Shown: positions 34,733 to 41,713 of the stretch, piece by piece
Layout: the number at the start of each line of letters is the position of its first letter
Numbering within the stretch: position 1 is the first letter of the stretch
NCBI GenBank assembly: GCA_045579665.1
Contig: JAZNMO010000128.1
Span: forward strand, 1-64,000
From: COE1 sp045579665
GTDB taxonomy: Bacteria > Bacillota > Clostridia > Lachnospirales > Lachnospiraceae
Direction of reading: 5' to 3'
DNA: 64,000 bases
The notes under the pieces: model-generated
What the model was told of the DNA's origin: nothing
Database searches by the model: none
The model's input: the letters and a program-made list of their open reading frames with translations, nothing else
Program-made: the position numbers and the translations under genes

Positions 34733-36838
34733 CTATACCGCCACTGCAACTCTGACCTGCTTGGCTTTCTTCTTCAGTTCCTTGTCTACCTTCTTCTGTG
34801 CTGCTGCCACTGCCTTCTTCAGGAACTCCGTCTCATCCGCAGGTGCTTTCCTGTTGTAGGCTATAAAATTCTGCTTGATGACAAATTCTTCTCCCTTCTT
34901 GCCAATCTCTACTGTACAGAATGACTTCTCTGGCTCTTCCTTCCTGCGAACAAAGAATATAATTGTCCTTCCTGCTGCCGCAGGTTCAAAATACGTTGCT
35001 ACACAGTTATGCTGTTCGTGTCCCTCATCAGATATCTCTTTGTATGACTCCGGTACAAGAATAAAAAACTGCTCATCCGCATAATCAAACATTTCTCTGA
35101 TAGCCTTGGCATTCTCTCTGAGGCGGGCTTCTTCTTTCGCACGTTTGGCCGCCGCCTCCTCATCCTTGCGTATATGGATTAGTGTTGCTGCTTCATCATG
35201 CGCTCTTTGTAGGTCCTGAGGAAAACATACGCTTCGGTCTCCCAGATTCATTCCAAGCTTCTGTGCCATATCAAGATAATCTGCGTAAATGCCTCGTGAC
35301 CCTGCCAAATTTATTCCAACCCTGCCAAACGGTTCACTGCTCATGTATTTAATAAACCTATGCGGTGTCTGCCAGCAGATATATCTTAACAGTGAAGATG
35401 CTCCCATATGTTTCTCCAACCATTTCAGTTCATCATCTGTCACACGTACTTCGTATCTCTCCAGTATCTGTAATATCCTTACACCGGTATCTGATAAATC
35501 CAGTCTTACCGCCTGCATGAATATGCGTTTTGGCAGCCTTAAACATTCCCATGGTTTACCTGCTTTGTCTATCTGCGTAAGCCCCCCTCTCTTGAATAAT
35601 CTATCTATGGCAAATCTGTGCAATCCCATCTTCCAGATAGCTTCGTAAAAATTTCTGTTATCCCTTAGCGTGGTTAACGTCTCCTCTACGTCGATTCGCT
35701 CACCTTTGACTGCTCTGAATATCTCTGCTGCCGGCACATACTTAATCACTGTATCTTTCAATACATGCTTTAAATTCCCTGTAAACAGTACGCCGGATGC
35801 ATACGCTTGGCATAGCTGATTATTATAATATCCTCCATGATTCACAGTCCCGTATCGACACCATCTGCAAGTATGCGTATTCTTGTATACCCCCCACTCG
35901 TAAGCATTGAGACCGCTTGCAAGATGCTCATTGGTAAAGCCTCTGTAATCCTCATGCCATTCAACCGTCCCCTTATAGTCGCTATCTCTGTTCAACTTAC
36001 GAAGTACAAAGAACTGTCTGACTACCAGTGACTTTCCATCACTGCACCTCTGAATAATACTTGCCTTGGTTCTCGTGTGTAGATACTTCTGCATCCCCCA
36101 GCTCTTGTATGTAATATCATGCTTACAGGAAGGGCACTTTCCTGTCTCGTTATGCTTTGGCTTAATCGTAAGTGCCACAGTCTCCCTGCAGTGTGTGCAA
36201 TACGCTGTCTGCTCCTTGGTGTAGATTAAATACTCATGCTTCATCAGCGGCACATCTTCAATCCACTTATCCCAGCTTTTCGGAAGCTCCGGCACAATCG
36301 CCATCTGGTCATCTATTGCCTGCAATTCTCTGTTGTTCTTTCTGTCCCTCTTCTCCTTGGCTATTGCCTCCTGCCACTCACGGATAGCAAATTCTGCCGT
36401 GTAAAGCTCATGCACGCTAAGCTTAGACTGAATAAGCTTTAAATCCTGTTTGGTTATCTGCACTTCCGGTCTCTTGGCATAACTATGTGCGTTACCATAT
36501 GTCGTCAGATACTCATATCTTGCCTTGCTCCACTTCTTATCCCCCACGTTGTAGGTGATATAATCCATCTCCTCGTAGTCAAGGAAAATACGATAAGTCG
36601 GTGCTGTCTCGCCTCTCTGTAGATTCGGTCTGTAATATGCATCAATCTCCAGTACATGCTTCTCCGGTATATCCCTTGCCTTTAGATACGTCTTGGTCTT
36701 CCACTCAGTGTATCTGTATGTCGAACTGCTCCATGAATACTTTTCAACAATCTCCTTACCCACATCAGCCCTTGCCTTTGCAAGCATTTGCGATGTCGCA
36801 AGAAGCGGCTCTATGTCTAATAATCCTGCTTTTCTCAT
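34733..36838 (-). CDS. pcfJ: PcfJ domain protein
   Basis: 701 residues. Named for pCF10 plasmid PcfJ, found in plasmids and phages, with unsettled biochemical role. Visible: zinc ribbon YCTHCRETVALTIKPK then CPSCKH (about 215-245), a CRWCRYG motif near 345, and the C-terminal block ISDEGHEQHNCVATYFEP ... IIFFVRRKEEPEKSFCTVEI (about 600-650) characteristic of PcfJ. It is followed by a basic coiled tail. The gene upstream is PcfK-like, the same pairing as on conjugative plasmids. Palindrome site 7 lies near codon 15. Confidence 0.8.
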   Translation of the reverse strand: MRKAGLLDIEPLLATSQMLAKARADVGKEIVEKYSWSSSTYRYTEWKTKTYLKARDIPEKHVLEIDAYYRPNLQRGETAPTYRIFLDYEEMDYITYNVGDKKWSKARYEYLTTYGNAHSYAKRPEVQITKQDLKLIQSKLSVHELYTAEFAIREWQEAIAKEKRDRKNNRELQAIDDQMAIVPELPKSWDKWIEDVPLMKHEYLIYTKEQTAYCTHCRETVALTIKPKHNETGKCPSCKHDITYKSWGMQKYLHTRTKASIIQRCSDGKSLVVRQFFVLRKLNRDSDYKGTVEWHEDYRGFTNEHLASGLNAYEWGVYKNTHTCRWCRYGTVNHGGYYNNQLCQAYASGVLFTGNLKHVLKDTVIKYVPAAEIFRAVKGERIDVEETLTTLRDNRNFYEAIWKMGLHRFAIDRLFKRGGLTQIDKAGKPWECLRLPKRIFMQAVRLDLSDTGVRILQILERYEVRVTDDELKWLEKHMGASSLLRYICWQTPHRFIKYMSSEPFGRVGINLAGSRGIYADYLDMAQKLGMNLGDRSVCFPQDLQRAHDEAATLIHIRKDEEAAAKRAKEEARLRENAKAIREMFDYADEQFFILVPESYKEISDEGHEQHNCVATYFEPAAAGRTIIFFVRRKEEPEKSFCTVEIGKKGEEFVIKQNFIAYNRKAPADETEFLKKAVAAAQKKVDKELKKKAKQVRVAVAV
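36788..36801. repeat. Dispersed palindrome site 7
   Basis: TTGCGATGTCGCAA, encodes LATSQ near the start of pcfJ. Confidence 0.85.
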
Positions 36839-36846
36839 ACCATCAC

Positions 36847-37329
36847 CTACTTACCAAGATAATACTCACGGATAATCTGCTTTGCCTGCTTCATACCCGG
36901 AATCCCGAACTTAACATTTGCCGTAATACCTGCTGCCTTTGCCACATCCTTTGGTATCTCATACAGATTCTTGAATGACCACTTCATCAGTGCAGCCAAA
37001 CAATCTTTCATGCTCTTATTCTTGCTTCTTACTGCCTTGGCAAGTTCCTCATCCTCCATGCATGATACCTTGATATACTCTATCCAGTCAGCTATCAGCT
37101 CCTTGGCTTTAAGCTCCTGTGCCTCAATCGTTAATTTTCCAACTGCCGCTGTTGCGACGTCGCAAAGAAAAGGCATAGCCCCTGCAAGATACATATCTGC
37201 AAACCCCTTATCAATACCATTCTCCTTGGCTAACTTATAAAGGCTGCTCTTATCGCCCTCGTTCTTTAATCCCTCCGCAGTCATGTTAATTTCTTCTGCG
37301 GAATCCATATTACCAAATACTTCAAACAT
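36847..37329 (-). CDS. PcfK/AcrIIA9-like protein
   Basis: 160 residues, mostly helical. The stretch DEELAKAVRSKNKSMKDCLAALM and a final YY resemble the PcfK family, one branch of which (AcrIIA9) inhibits Cas9. It stands directly before pcfJ, as in pcfK-pcfJ plasmid pairs. Whether it blocks Cas9 cannot be told from sequence; a replication-module role is equally possible. ATG behind AGGAGG. Palindrome site 8 lies inside, read as CDVA. Confidence 0.5.
   Translation of the reverse strand: MFEVFGNMDSAEEINMTAEGLKNEGDKSSLYKLAKENGIDKGFADMYLAGAMPFLCDVATAAVGKLTIEAQELKAKELIADWIEYIKVSCMEDEELAKAVRSKNKSMKDCLAALMKWSFKNLYEIPKDVAKAAGITANVKFGIPGMKQAKQIIREYYLGK
37152..37165. repeat. Dispersed palindrome site 8
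   Basis: TTGCGACGTCGCAA, perfect; different codon frame (CDVA) from sites 6 and 7, only 0.35 kb away. Confidence 0.85.
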
Positions 37330-37349
37330 ACCATAATCCTCCTACATAC

Positions 37350-38330
37350 CTAATTTGCTAATACTGCTGCCTCCAGCTCGTCCATGTCATAATCCCTCTT
37401 CATCTGCGGGATAAAACTATTGGTTGGTGGAGACTTGCCTTCCTGCTTCTTGCGCTCCTTCCTGCCACCGTCTATTCCCCACTTCATGAGAGAGAGCTTA
37501 TAATCCTGCTGTTTATTACCCTTCATTTGCACGTAATTATCCGTGTATGTAATACCATCCTGTATCTCATCATCTGTGTACTTCTCACGCAGTTCCTTGA
37601 AGTCATCAGCAGACAGTAATACATGCTTATACGTTCCGTATGCCTTCTTAGGCTCAGCTCTACCATGATGTGTATCTGGTGGTGGTGGTGCCTGAGCCGT
37701 AGGCGAAGGCTGTCCCTCTTGAATGATTCCAGTATTGGAATTATATCTACCACCACCTAAATCATTAGAGTAAATATTATTATTAGATTGACTATAATCT
37801 ACTCTACTCTTATCTATACTTATCTTATCTGGGTTTACCATTGGTTTACCATTGGTTGCCATTTGGTTGTCACTTGGTTTACCATTGGTTGCCATTTGGT
37901 TGTCACTTGGTTGACCATTGGTTGCCATTTGGTTGTCAACATCAATCTTACGAACCTTTTTTAGGTATACTGAATAAGGCACTCCCTCTTCCAAAGAGTA
38001 CTTATCATCATCCTGTACACATATTTGATTTCGTTCATTGAAATGTACTGACCTTGTGTATCTATCCTTTCTCACTGTGTTATGTATTAGCCAGTGAGAA
38101 ATAGCTACTACCCCGCTATCGAATTGAATAATGAATCCTGCATCTGCCAAAGCTGATATGTCCTCAGCCTTGGCACCAACAGAACGTGCAAGCTTGCGGA
38201 TACCGCTTAACAGTCCGTCATCGTCTGCGGTGATAATGCATTGTATGTATAGAGACTGCGCCAATGGCGGCAAGTCCAGATAGTCATCTCCTCCACAGAT
38301 ATCAATAGATATCATTCTCTTCTTTGCCAT
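37350..38330 (-). CDS. Phage replisome organizer / replication initiator
   Basis: 326 residues. The N-terminal winged-helix domain (MAKKRMISIDICGGDDYLDL, QSLYIQCIITADDDGLLSG, VVAISHWLIHN) is that of Firmicutes phage replisome organizers. A repeated DNQMATNG-x-P-S segment (about residues 130-166) is encoded by 33-bp iterons. The C-terminal helix domain (LSADDFKELREKYTDDEIQD) resembles DnaD-type ends. Binds the phage origin and loads the host helicase, by family knowledge. No separate helicase loader is seen. Confidence 0.8.
   Translation of the reverse strand: MAKKRMISIDICGGDDYLDLPPLAQSLYIQCIITADDDGLLSGIRKLARSVGAKAEDISALADAGFIIQFDSGVVAISHWLIHNTVRKDRYTRSVHFNERNQICVQDDDKYSLEEGVPYSVYLKKVRKIDVDNQMATNGQPSDNQMATNGKPSDNQMATNGKPMVNPDKISIDKSRVDYSQSNNNIYSNDLGGGRYNSNTGIIQEGQPSPTAQAPPPPDTHHGRAEPKKAYGTYKHVLLSADDFKELREKYTDDEIQDGITYTDNYVQMKGNKQQDYKLSLMKWGIDGGRKERKKQEGKSPPTNSFIPQMKRDYDMDELEAAVLAN
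37741..37941. other. Probable phage origin: 33-bp iterons plus AT-rich tract
   Basis: Three tandem 33-bp units at 37843-37875, 37876-37908 and 37909-37941, each built of TACCATTGGTTGCCATTTGG-type sequence (the third starts TGACC), plus a partial unit from 37832. An AT-rich stretch lies at 37741-37830. Repeats inside the initiator gene next to AT-rich DNA are the lambda O/ori arrangement. Confidence 0.65.
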
Positions 38331-38340
38331 ATACTTCCCC

Positions 38341-38544
38341 TCACTTCAATACCTCCTTCTTCCTTGCCACACCCTTGCGTGAAACAGTTACCTTATCCAA
38401 CGCGTAGCCTCCATCAAGTGCCTTTACCACGCCCTTACGCACAAGCGGGTGACAGTAGCAGAACACTTTAATCTCTGTCCCGTCATCAAGTCGCTTACCG
38501 GTACAAAAGCCCGTGTCATGGCAGTGCTCGCATTTGTAATCCAT
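38341..38544 (-). CDS. Small zinc-binding early protein
   Basis: 67 residues from ATG 38544 (GGAGG 9 nt upstream). CEHCHDTGFCTGKR and FCYCHP give a DnaJ-like CxxC zinc cluster. It overlaps the HNH-type gene end by 29 nt. Unknown role, perhaps a partner of the replication initiator that follows. Confidence 0.65.
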   Translation of the reverse strand: MDYKCEHCHDTGFCTGKRLDDGTEIKVFCYCHPLVRKGVVKALDGGYALDKVTVSRKGVARKKEVLK

Positions 38545-39178
38545 GCTCCTCATCCTCCTCCACATACCGAATACCAAACACATGATAAGACCGCTCGAAT
38601 GCATCTCTACCCTTCTGATGGGCTATCGTATGATGCATCCTGCAAAGGCATATCTTCCTATTCTCGGTATCATCGTACATCCTTCTGTCGTGTCCCATAC
38701 CTATCGCATCCCAGTGGTGCGTTTCTCCCTTTGCTCCACACACGGCACACTTGCGATGTCGCAAGCATTGTTTTAGATAGGTTCCTATATCGTCGGTGCG
38801 GTCCAGCATAGAGCCGGATATCGGTACACCGTTGTATAAGCAAAAATCAATCAGCGTATTAATAAACTCTCTCGCCTGGTCCATTGAGCAGTCAGAAAGC
38901 GAAAAATAATCACATCCTGTCATTTGGATGTGGTAAAACTTCATATGCTCTTTGGTCTCTTCGGGTGTATACCCTGTATATGCGCTGATATCCCGGAAGG
39001 TGGCATATATCTTCCGCCGTTGAAGTGGTGACAGCTCTCTCCCATCAGGTAGCTGCATCCACACTTCAGTTGTCTTCTTTTCTTTAACAACTGCTGCCAC
39101 ATCAGTCTCTGTGTGTATTAACAGGTCTACTCCATTCTCTGTTTCTCGGAGACCTGTTATCTTTCCATATTTGTACAT
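38516..39178 (-). CDS. Putative HNHc nuclease / phage recombination protein
   Basis: 220 residues from ATG 39178. The C-terminal part CAVCGAKGETHHWDAIGMG, DRRMYDD and ICLCRMHHTIAHQKG is the phage HNH-type domain (CxxC, HH, CxxHH) found with NinB/Orf-like recombination mediators. The N-terminal 140 residues match that family's organisation (LSPLQRRKIYATFRDISAYT). Likely acts in phage recombination or replication. Palindrome site 9 lies at LRHRK. Confidence 0.75.
   Translation of the reverse strand: MYKYGKITGLRETENGVDLLIHTETDVAAVVKEKKTTEVWMQLPDGRELSPLQRRKIYATFRDISAYTGYTPEETKEHMKFYHIQMTGCDYFSLSDCSMDQAREFINTLIDFCLYNGVPISGSMLDRTDDIGTYLKQCLRHRKCAVCGAKGETHHWDAIGMGHDRRMYDDTENRKICLCRMHHTIAHQKGRDAFERSYHVFGIRYVEEDEEHGLQMRALP
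38751..38764. repeat. Dispersed palindrome site 9
   Basis: TTGCGATGTCGCAA read in the third codon frame (LRHR) in the HNH-type gene. Confidence 0.85.
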
Positions 39179-39268
39179 ATCATCACCTAAATCCTCTGCA
39201 TGATGCATAGCGCACGGGAGGATAGCTATGCATCACCAATGTTTATTAAAAGTAAAGAGGTATGCCTA

Positions 39269-39414
39269 CATGGTGTCTACACACCATGCAGAAGATTTAA
39301 GCCAGTAGCCGTAGCAGCGAAGCACCGCCCGTGTGAACGGATAACTTTACTTAGGGGATAGCCGTGTGAGCGCATGCTTATTTGTGAGCGATGCTCCTGT
39401 GCTACGGCTACTGG
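39269..39414 (-). ncRNA. Candidate structured RNA in early operon
   Basis: A 15-bp perfect inverted repeat (CCAGTAGCCGTAGCA at 39302-39316 and its complement at 39400-39414) closes an 83-nt segment containing further stems (for example CCGT TCAC ACGG). A separate CATGGTGT / ACACCATG hairpin stands at 39269-39288. It fills the 243-nt gap between the HNH-type gene and a 50-residue gene. No ORF is convincing, there is no T-tract, and it does not resemble a tRNA. Confidence 0.55.
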
Positions 39415-39421
39415 TATGTAA

Positions 39422-39574
39422 TTACATCACGGCTTCCTTCTTAGGAACGCTCTGCTCCGGCTTGGAAACCATCAGTGATATATTAATTGGTTTAACCTTG
39501 GCTTCCTTCACTTCCTCTACAGAATGAATACCAATCTTCGCCAAGGCTTTCATAAGATGCTCTTTTCTGTCCAT
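39422..39574 (-). CDS. Small early protein, unknown
   Basis: 50 residues: MDRKEHLMKALAKIGIHSVE start, basic helices, ends in Lys/Glu. AGGAG lies 10 nt upstream, overlapping the end of the preceding gene. Not recognised. Confidence 0.5.
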   Translation of the reverse strand: MDRKEHLMKALAKIGIHSVEEVKEAKVKPINISLMVSKPEQSVPKKEAVM

Positions 39575-39578
39575 AATT

Positions 39579-39761
39579 CTACTGCTCCTTTGGAACTTCC
39601 TTGTTCATGACGCATCTGTCATACATTGCTCTGATATCATCGCCAAGCTGTGGTTCATGATAATTCAATATTCGCGCAAGTCTCTTCAGCTGTGCATCGC
39701 TGAAACTTGCATCATGTAACGCACGTGCCAGACGCTCTGTACCGCTCTTTAATTCGTACAT
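39579..39761 (-). CDS. Small helical early protein, unknown
   Basis: 60 residues from ATG 39761 behind GGAGG. LARALHDASFSDAQLKRLARIL is amphipathic helix and could be a helix-turn-helix-sized domain. Unknown. Confidence 0.55.
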   Translation of the reverse strand: MYELKSGTERLARALHDASFSDAQLKRLARILNYHEPQLGDDIRAMYDRCVMNKEVPKEQ

Positions 39762-39816
39762 ACTGCACCTCCTATACTGGGGTTGGATTTTCTTTTCGTA
39801 TATCCCTGCTGCCCGA

Positions 39817-39906
39817 CATAGGTTTTGGCCAAACAGGGGAGTAATTTGTTTTGAGCTTCCTGTAGAATTGTAGTGCGGGTAATTTGCGCTTATCCGCACT
39901 ACAATT
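39817..39906 (+). repeat. GGCC-centred repeat element, copy 4 (inverted), with 13-bp hairpin
   Basis: Plus strand CATAGGTTTTGGCC then AAACAGGGGAGTAA (39817-39844). A perfect AATTGTAGTGCGG stem (39866-39878 with 39894-39906) follows, ending 21 nt before an ATG behind AAGGAGG. The order element then stem-loop then gene is as in copies 2 and 3, but on the plus strand. Confidence 0.75.
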
Positions 39907-39927
39907 TCATACAAGGAGGTGACTACC

Positions 39928-40083
39928 ATGCGTAAATGCCCTTTTAACAAAGACAACGTCTGCGAAAACTGCTCTTTGTTTATTCCTAATCCAACACCTT
40001 CAAGTGCCAAACCAAACGGTGTATGCGCTATTAATAAAATAGCTGTGGAATTAGAACGCATTGAGAACAAGTCTCAAAAGTAA
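39928..40083 (+). CDS. Small cysteine-rich protein
   Basis: 51 residues, MRKCPFNKDNVCENCSLFIP then NGVCAIN: four cysteines suited to one zinc. AAGGAGGTGACTACC precedes the ATG. Together with the next gene it forms a plus-strand pair in a minus-strand region. Unknown role. Confidence 0.6.
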   Translation: MRKCPFNKDNVCENCSLFIPNPTPSSAKPNGVCAINKIAVELERIENKSQK

Positions 40084-40121
40084 TCACACCATGGAGCTAA
40101 GCTCCAAATATTTGAAGGGAG

Positions 40122-40415
40122 GTGATAACACCAACGGGCTACAGCCCTACCACTCCAAGAAAGGAGGTGATTACTATCATCAGACATGAATCACCTTTCT
40201 GTGGTTACAGATTTGTTCTGAACATCAATACAGGGGAGATACATGACTTACGTCACGAAGACAAATCCTGCAAGATTGACGAGATAAAACCAGAACATGT
40301 TATTGTTTTTGATACTCTCGAACGTGCTTTGGAACGTAGTCATAAGTATACAGACAAACCCTGTAACGGCTGTGCACATTGTCTTAATCAATATGACACA
40401 GATAAATTCAACTAA
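40122..40415 (+). CDS. Small cysteine-rich protein, start codon unclear
   Basis: The conserved-looking part runs from RHESPFCGYRFVLNINTGEI to DKPCNGCAHCLNQYDTDKF (CxxC and CxxC-like pairs). The open frame begins at GTG 40122, but the best ribosome site, AAGGAGGTGATT at 40161-40172, is followed in frame by ATC codons at 40176 and 40179, not ATG. Either a GTG inside the ribosome site or a rare ATC/ATT start is used. Terminator follows at 40440. Confidence 0.55.
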   Translation: MITPTGYSPTTPRKEVITIIRHESPFCGYRFVLNINTGEIHDLRHEDKSCKIDEIKPEHVIVFDTLERALERSHKYTDKPCNGCAHCLNQYDTDKFN

Positions 40416-40437
40416 TCTGAACCGCAAATAATCACCT

Positions 40438-40466
40438 AAGGGGCTGAGCAATCAGCTCCTTTTTCT
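40438..40466 (+). terminator. Terminator after plus-strand small genes
   Basis: GGGGCTGA / TCAGCTCC, loop GCAA, then TTTTTCT. Confidence 0.85.
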
Positions 40467-40478
40467 ATGCATACATAG

Positions 40479-40688
40479 TTATCCTATGGTGATGCCTCGT
40501 TCTCTAAGGGTAGCATCATGCTTATTCCAGTCAATTGTGCCGATAAGCATATACCACTTAAAAAAGAATAGCCATAATGAAGTTGTTCCATTTTTCCTTC
40601 TAAGCTGAAGCCACACACCAAGAGACCATTCTCCTTTAGAATGCTTCATAATTTTTGAGCATCCAATATCATAATGTCCTATTCTCAT
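40479..40688 (-). CDS. Small early protein, unknown
   Basis: 69 residues, Trp-rich (GEWSLGVWLQLRR, SLWLFFFKWYMLIG). ATG behind AAGGAGG. The hydrophobic middle could be membrane-associated or a beta core. Not recognised. Confidence 0.5.
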   Translation of the reverse strand: MRIGHYDIGCSKIMKHSKGEWSLGVWLQLRRKNGTTSLWLFFFKWYMLIGTIDWNKHDATLRERGITIG

Positions 40689-40812
40689 GCAACCTCCTTA
40701 TCTTTATATGCAAAAATGATAACCTTATTGTGAGTGAGTCAGAATACTTTTGGATGCTCAAAGCTATCTGTCCTGGAAAAGTTGATATTGATACTTTAAA
40801 ATTTGCTTCCAT
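40669..40812 (-). CDS. Very small early ORF, doubtful
   Basis: 47 residues from ATG 40812 with GGAGG 4 nt upstream, overlapping the next gene start by 20 nt. It fills the gap between the Cro-like gene and the 69-residue gene, so it may be real, but no family is recognised. Confidence 0.35.
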   Translation of the reverse strand: MEANFKVSISTFPGQIALSIQKYSDSLTIRLSFLHIKIRRLHENRTL

Positions 40813-40820
40813 ATTGCCTC

Positions 40821-41036
40821 CTATGCTCGGGTTATTAAAGAATCTTGCAATTCCTGCAAATCTAATCCTATTAACCTACCTATTCTTAATAATTCACTTC
40901 CTGTTATCTTGGCATTTTGGTTGAATATTCTCATGAGTCGTTGATACTCAATCCCCGTCTTTTTTGATACGAAAGTAAGCGTCATACCTTTTTCGTTAAT
41001 TTCCTTTTCTAAAATCCGAACGATATCTTCGTTCAT
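40821..41036 (-). CDS. Cro-like helix-turn-helix regulator
   Basis: 71 residues: LEKEINEKGMTLTFVSKKTG then EYQRLMRIFNQNAKITGSEL, an XRE-type HTH with little else. First gene of the leftward early operon, divergent from the repressors across a three-operator region. Likely early repressor/Cro equivalent. ATG behind AAGGAGGTG. Confidence 0.75.
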   Translation of the reverse strand: MNEDIVRILEKEINEKGMTLTFVSKKTGIEYQRLMRIFNQNAKITGSELLRIGRLIGLDLQELQDSLITRA

Positions 41037-41061
41037 AGGAACACCTCCTTTTTACACTTGA

Positions 41062-41136
41062 TTGAATATTTCGTTCTTTTCTATAGTGTACAGTTGAATA
41101 TTTCAATTGTCAATAACTTTTGAACGAATTTTTCAA
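41062..41136. promoter_or_regulatory. Three operator-like sites in the lysogeny switch
   Basis: TTGAATATTTCGTTC (41062-41076), TTGAATATTTCAATT (41094-41108) and, inverted, GAACGAATTTTTCAA (41122-41136). Centres are about 28-32 bp apart, as in a lambda-type switch. The middle site fills the spacer of the leftward promoter. Confidence 0.75.
41085..41113 (-). promoter_or_regulatory. Leftward early promoter
   Basis: -35 TTGACA (41108-41113), 17-bp spacer, -10 TACACT (41085-41090), reading into the Cro-like gene. Confidence 0.75.
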
Positions 41137-41144
41137 TTTTATAG

Positions 41145-41173
41145 TTGACTATCAATTATTTTTAACGTAATAT
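41145..41173 (+). promoter_or_regulatory. Repressor promoter (rightward)
   Basis: -35 TTGACT (41145-41150), 17-bp spacer, -10 TAATAT (41168-41173), 22 bp before the GTG of the first repressor. Confidence 0.75.
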
Positions 41174-41195
41174 TCTATTGTGGAGGTGAGTATAA

Positions 41196-41684
41196 GTGGC
41201 GAATAAATATTTTGGTGAAATACTTAGGAAATTAAGAAATGAAAAAGGCTACACTCAACAGCAAGTAGCAGATATGCTTGGCCTAAAAAATAAAAGTACT
41301 CTTGGCTCATGGGAAGTCGGTAAATCGGAGCCGGATGGCGTAACTTTTTTGAAATTAATGAAGTTATATGAAGTAAATGATATATATGCTACATTCAACG
41401 AGGAACGTCCTAATTCTAGGGAACAGTTGCATTTTACGGAGGATGAACTGAAATTTATTGAAGCGTATAAAAATGCTGATAATGAGACAAAACAAATGAT
41501 AAGACGATTACTAACTTATCATGATGCTTATCAACAGATGGTATCTGAACAAGATAAAGCTAAAACTACGAATAGTGTTGAAGACAAACCTGTCGATATA
41601 TTCGAGGGAATCCCAGATACTGCCGAAGAGTTTGAAAAGCTCTATCCACCTGTTGGAGAATTAAAGTCTGATAAAGATGCCTAA
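41196..41684 (+). CDS. Phage repressor 1 (XRE family)
   Basis: 162 residues. N-terminal HTH (ILRKLRNEKGYTQQQVADML, LGSWEVGKSEPD), then a helical region (TEDELKFIEAYKNADNETKQ) and a tail EEFEKLYPPVGELKSDKDA. No S24 peptidase or ImmA-type domain is present. GTG start, 9 nt behind GGAGG. Adjacent to the operator triplet, so it is the main candidate lysogeny repressor. The tail is nearly the same as in the next gene. Confidence 0.8.
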   Translation: MANKYFGEILRKLRNEKGYTQQQVADMLGLKNKSTLGSWEVGKSEPDGVTFLKLMKLYEVNDIYATFNEERPNSREQLHFTEDELKFIEAYKNADNETKQMIRRLLTYHDAYQQMVSEQDKAKTTNSVEDKPVDIFEGIPDTAEEFEKLYPPVGELKSDKDA

Positions 41685-41713
41685 GTTGAGAGGTGATTCC
41701 GAAAGGAGAATAT

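Noticed and set aside
6543..36801. LATSQ/ATSQ peptide repeated in several phage proteins as a protein motif
   Set aside because: The same DNA palindrome is also read in two other frames (CDIA/CDVA and LRHR), so the constraint is on DNA.
37832..37941. Tandem repeats as a possible CRISPR array
   Set aside because: Units are adjacent 33-bp repeats without unique spacers and lie in frame inside the replisome-organizer gene; they fit iterons.
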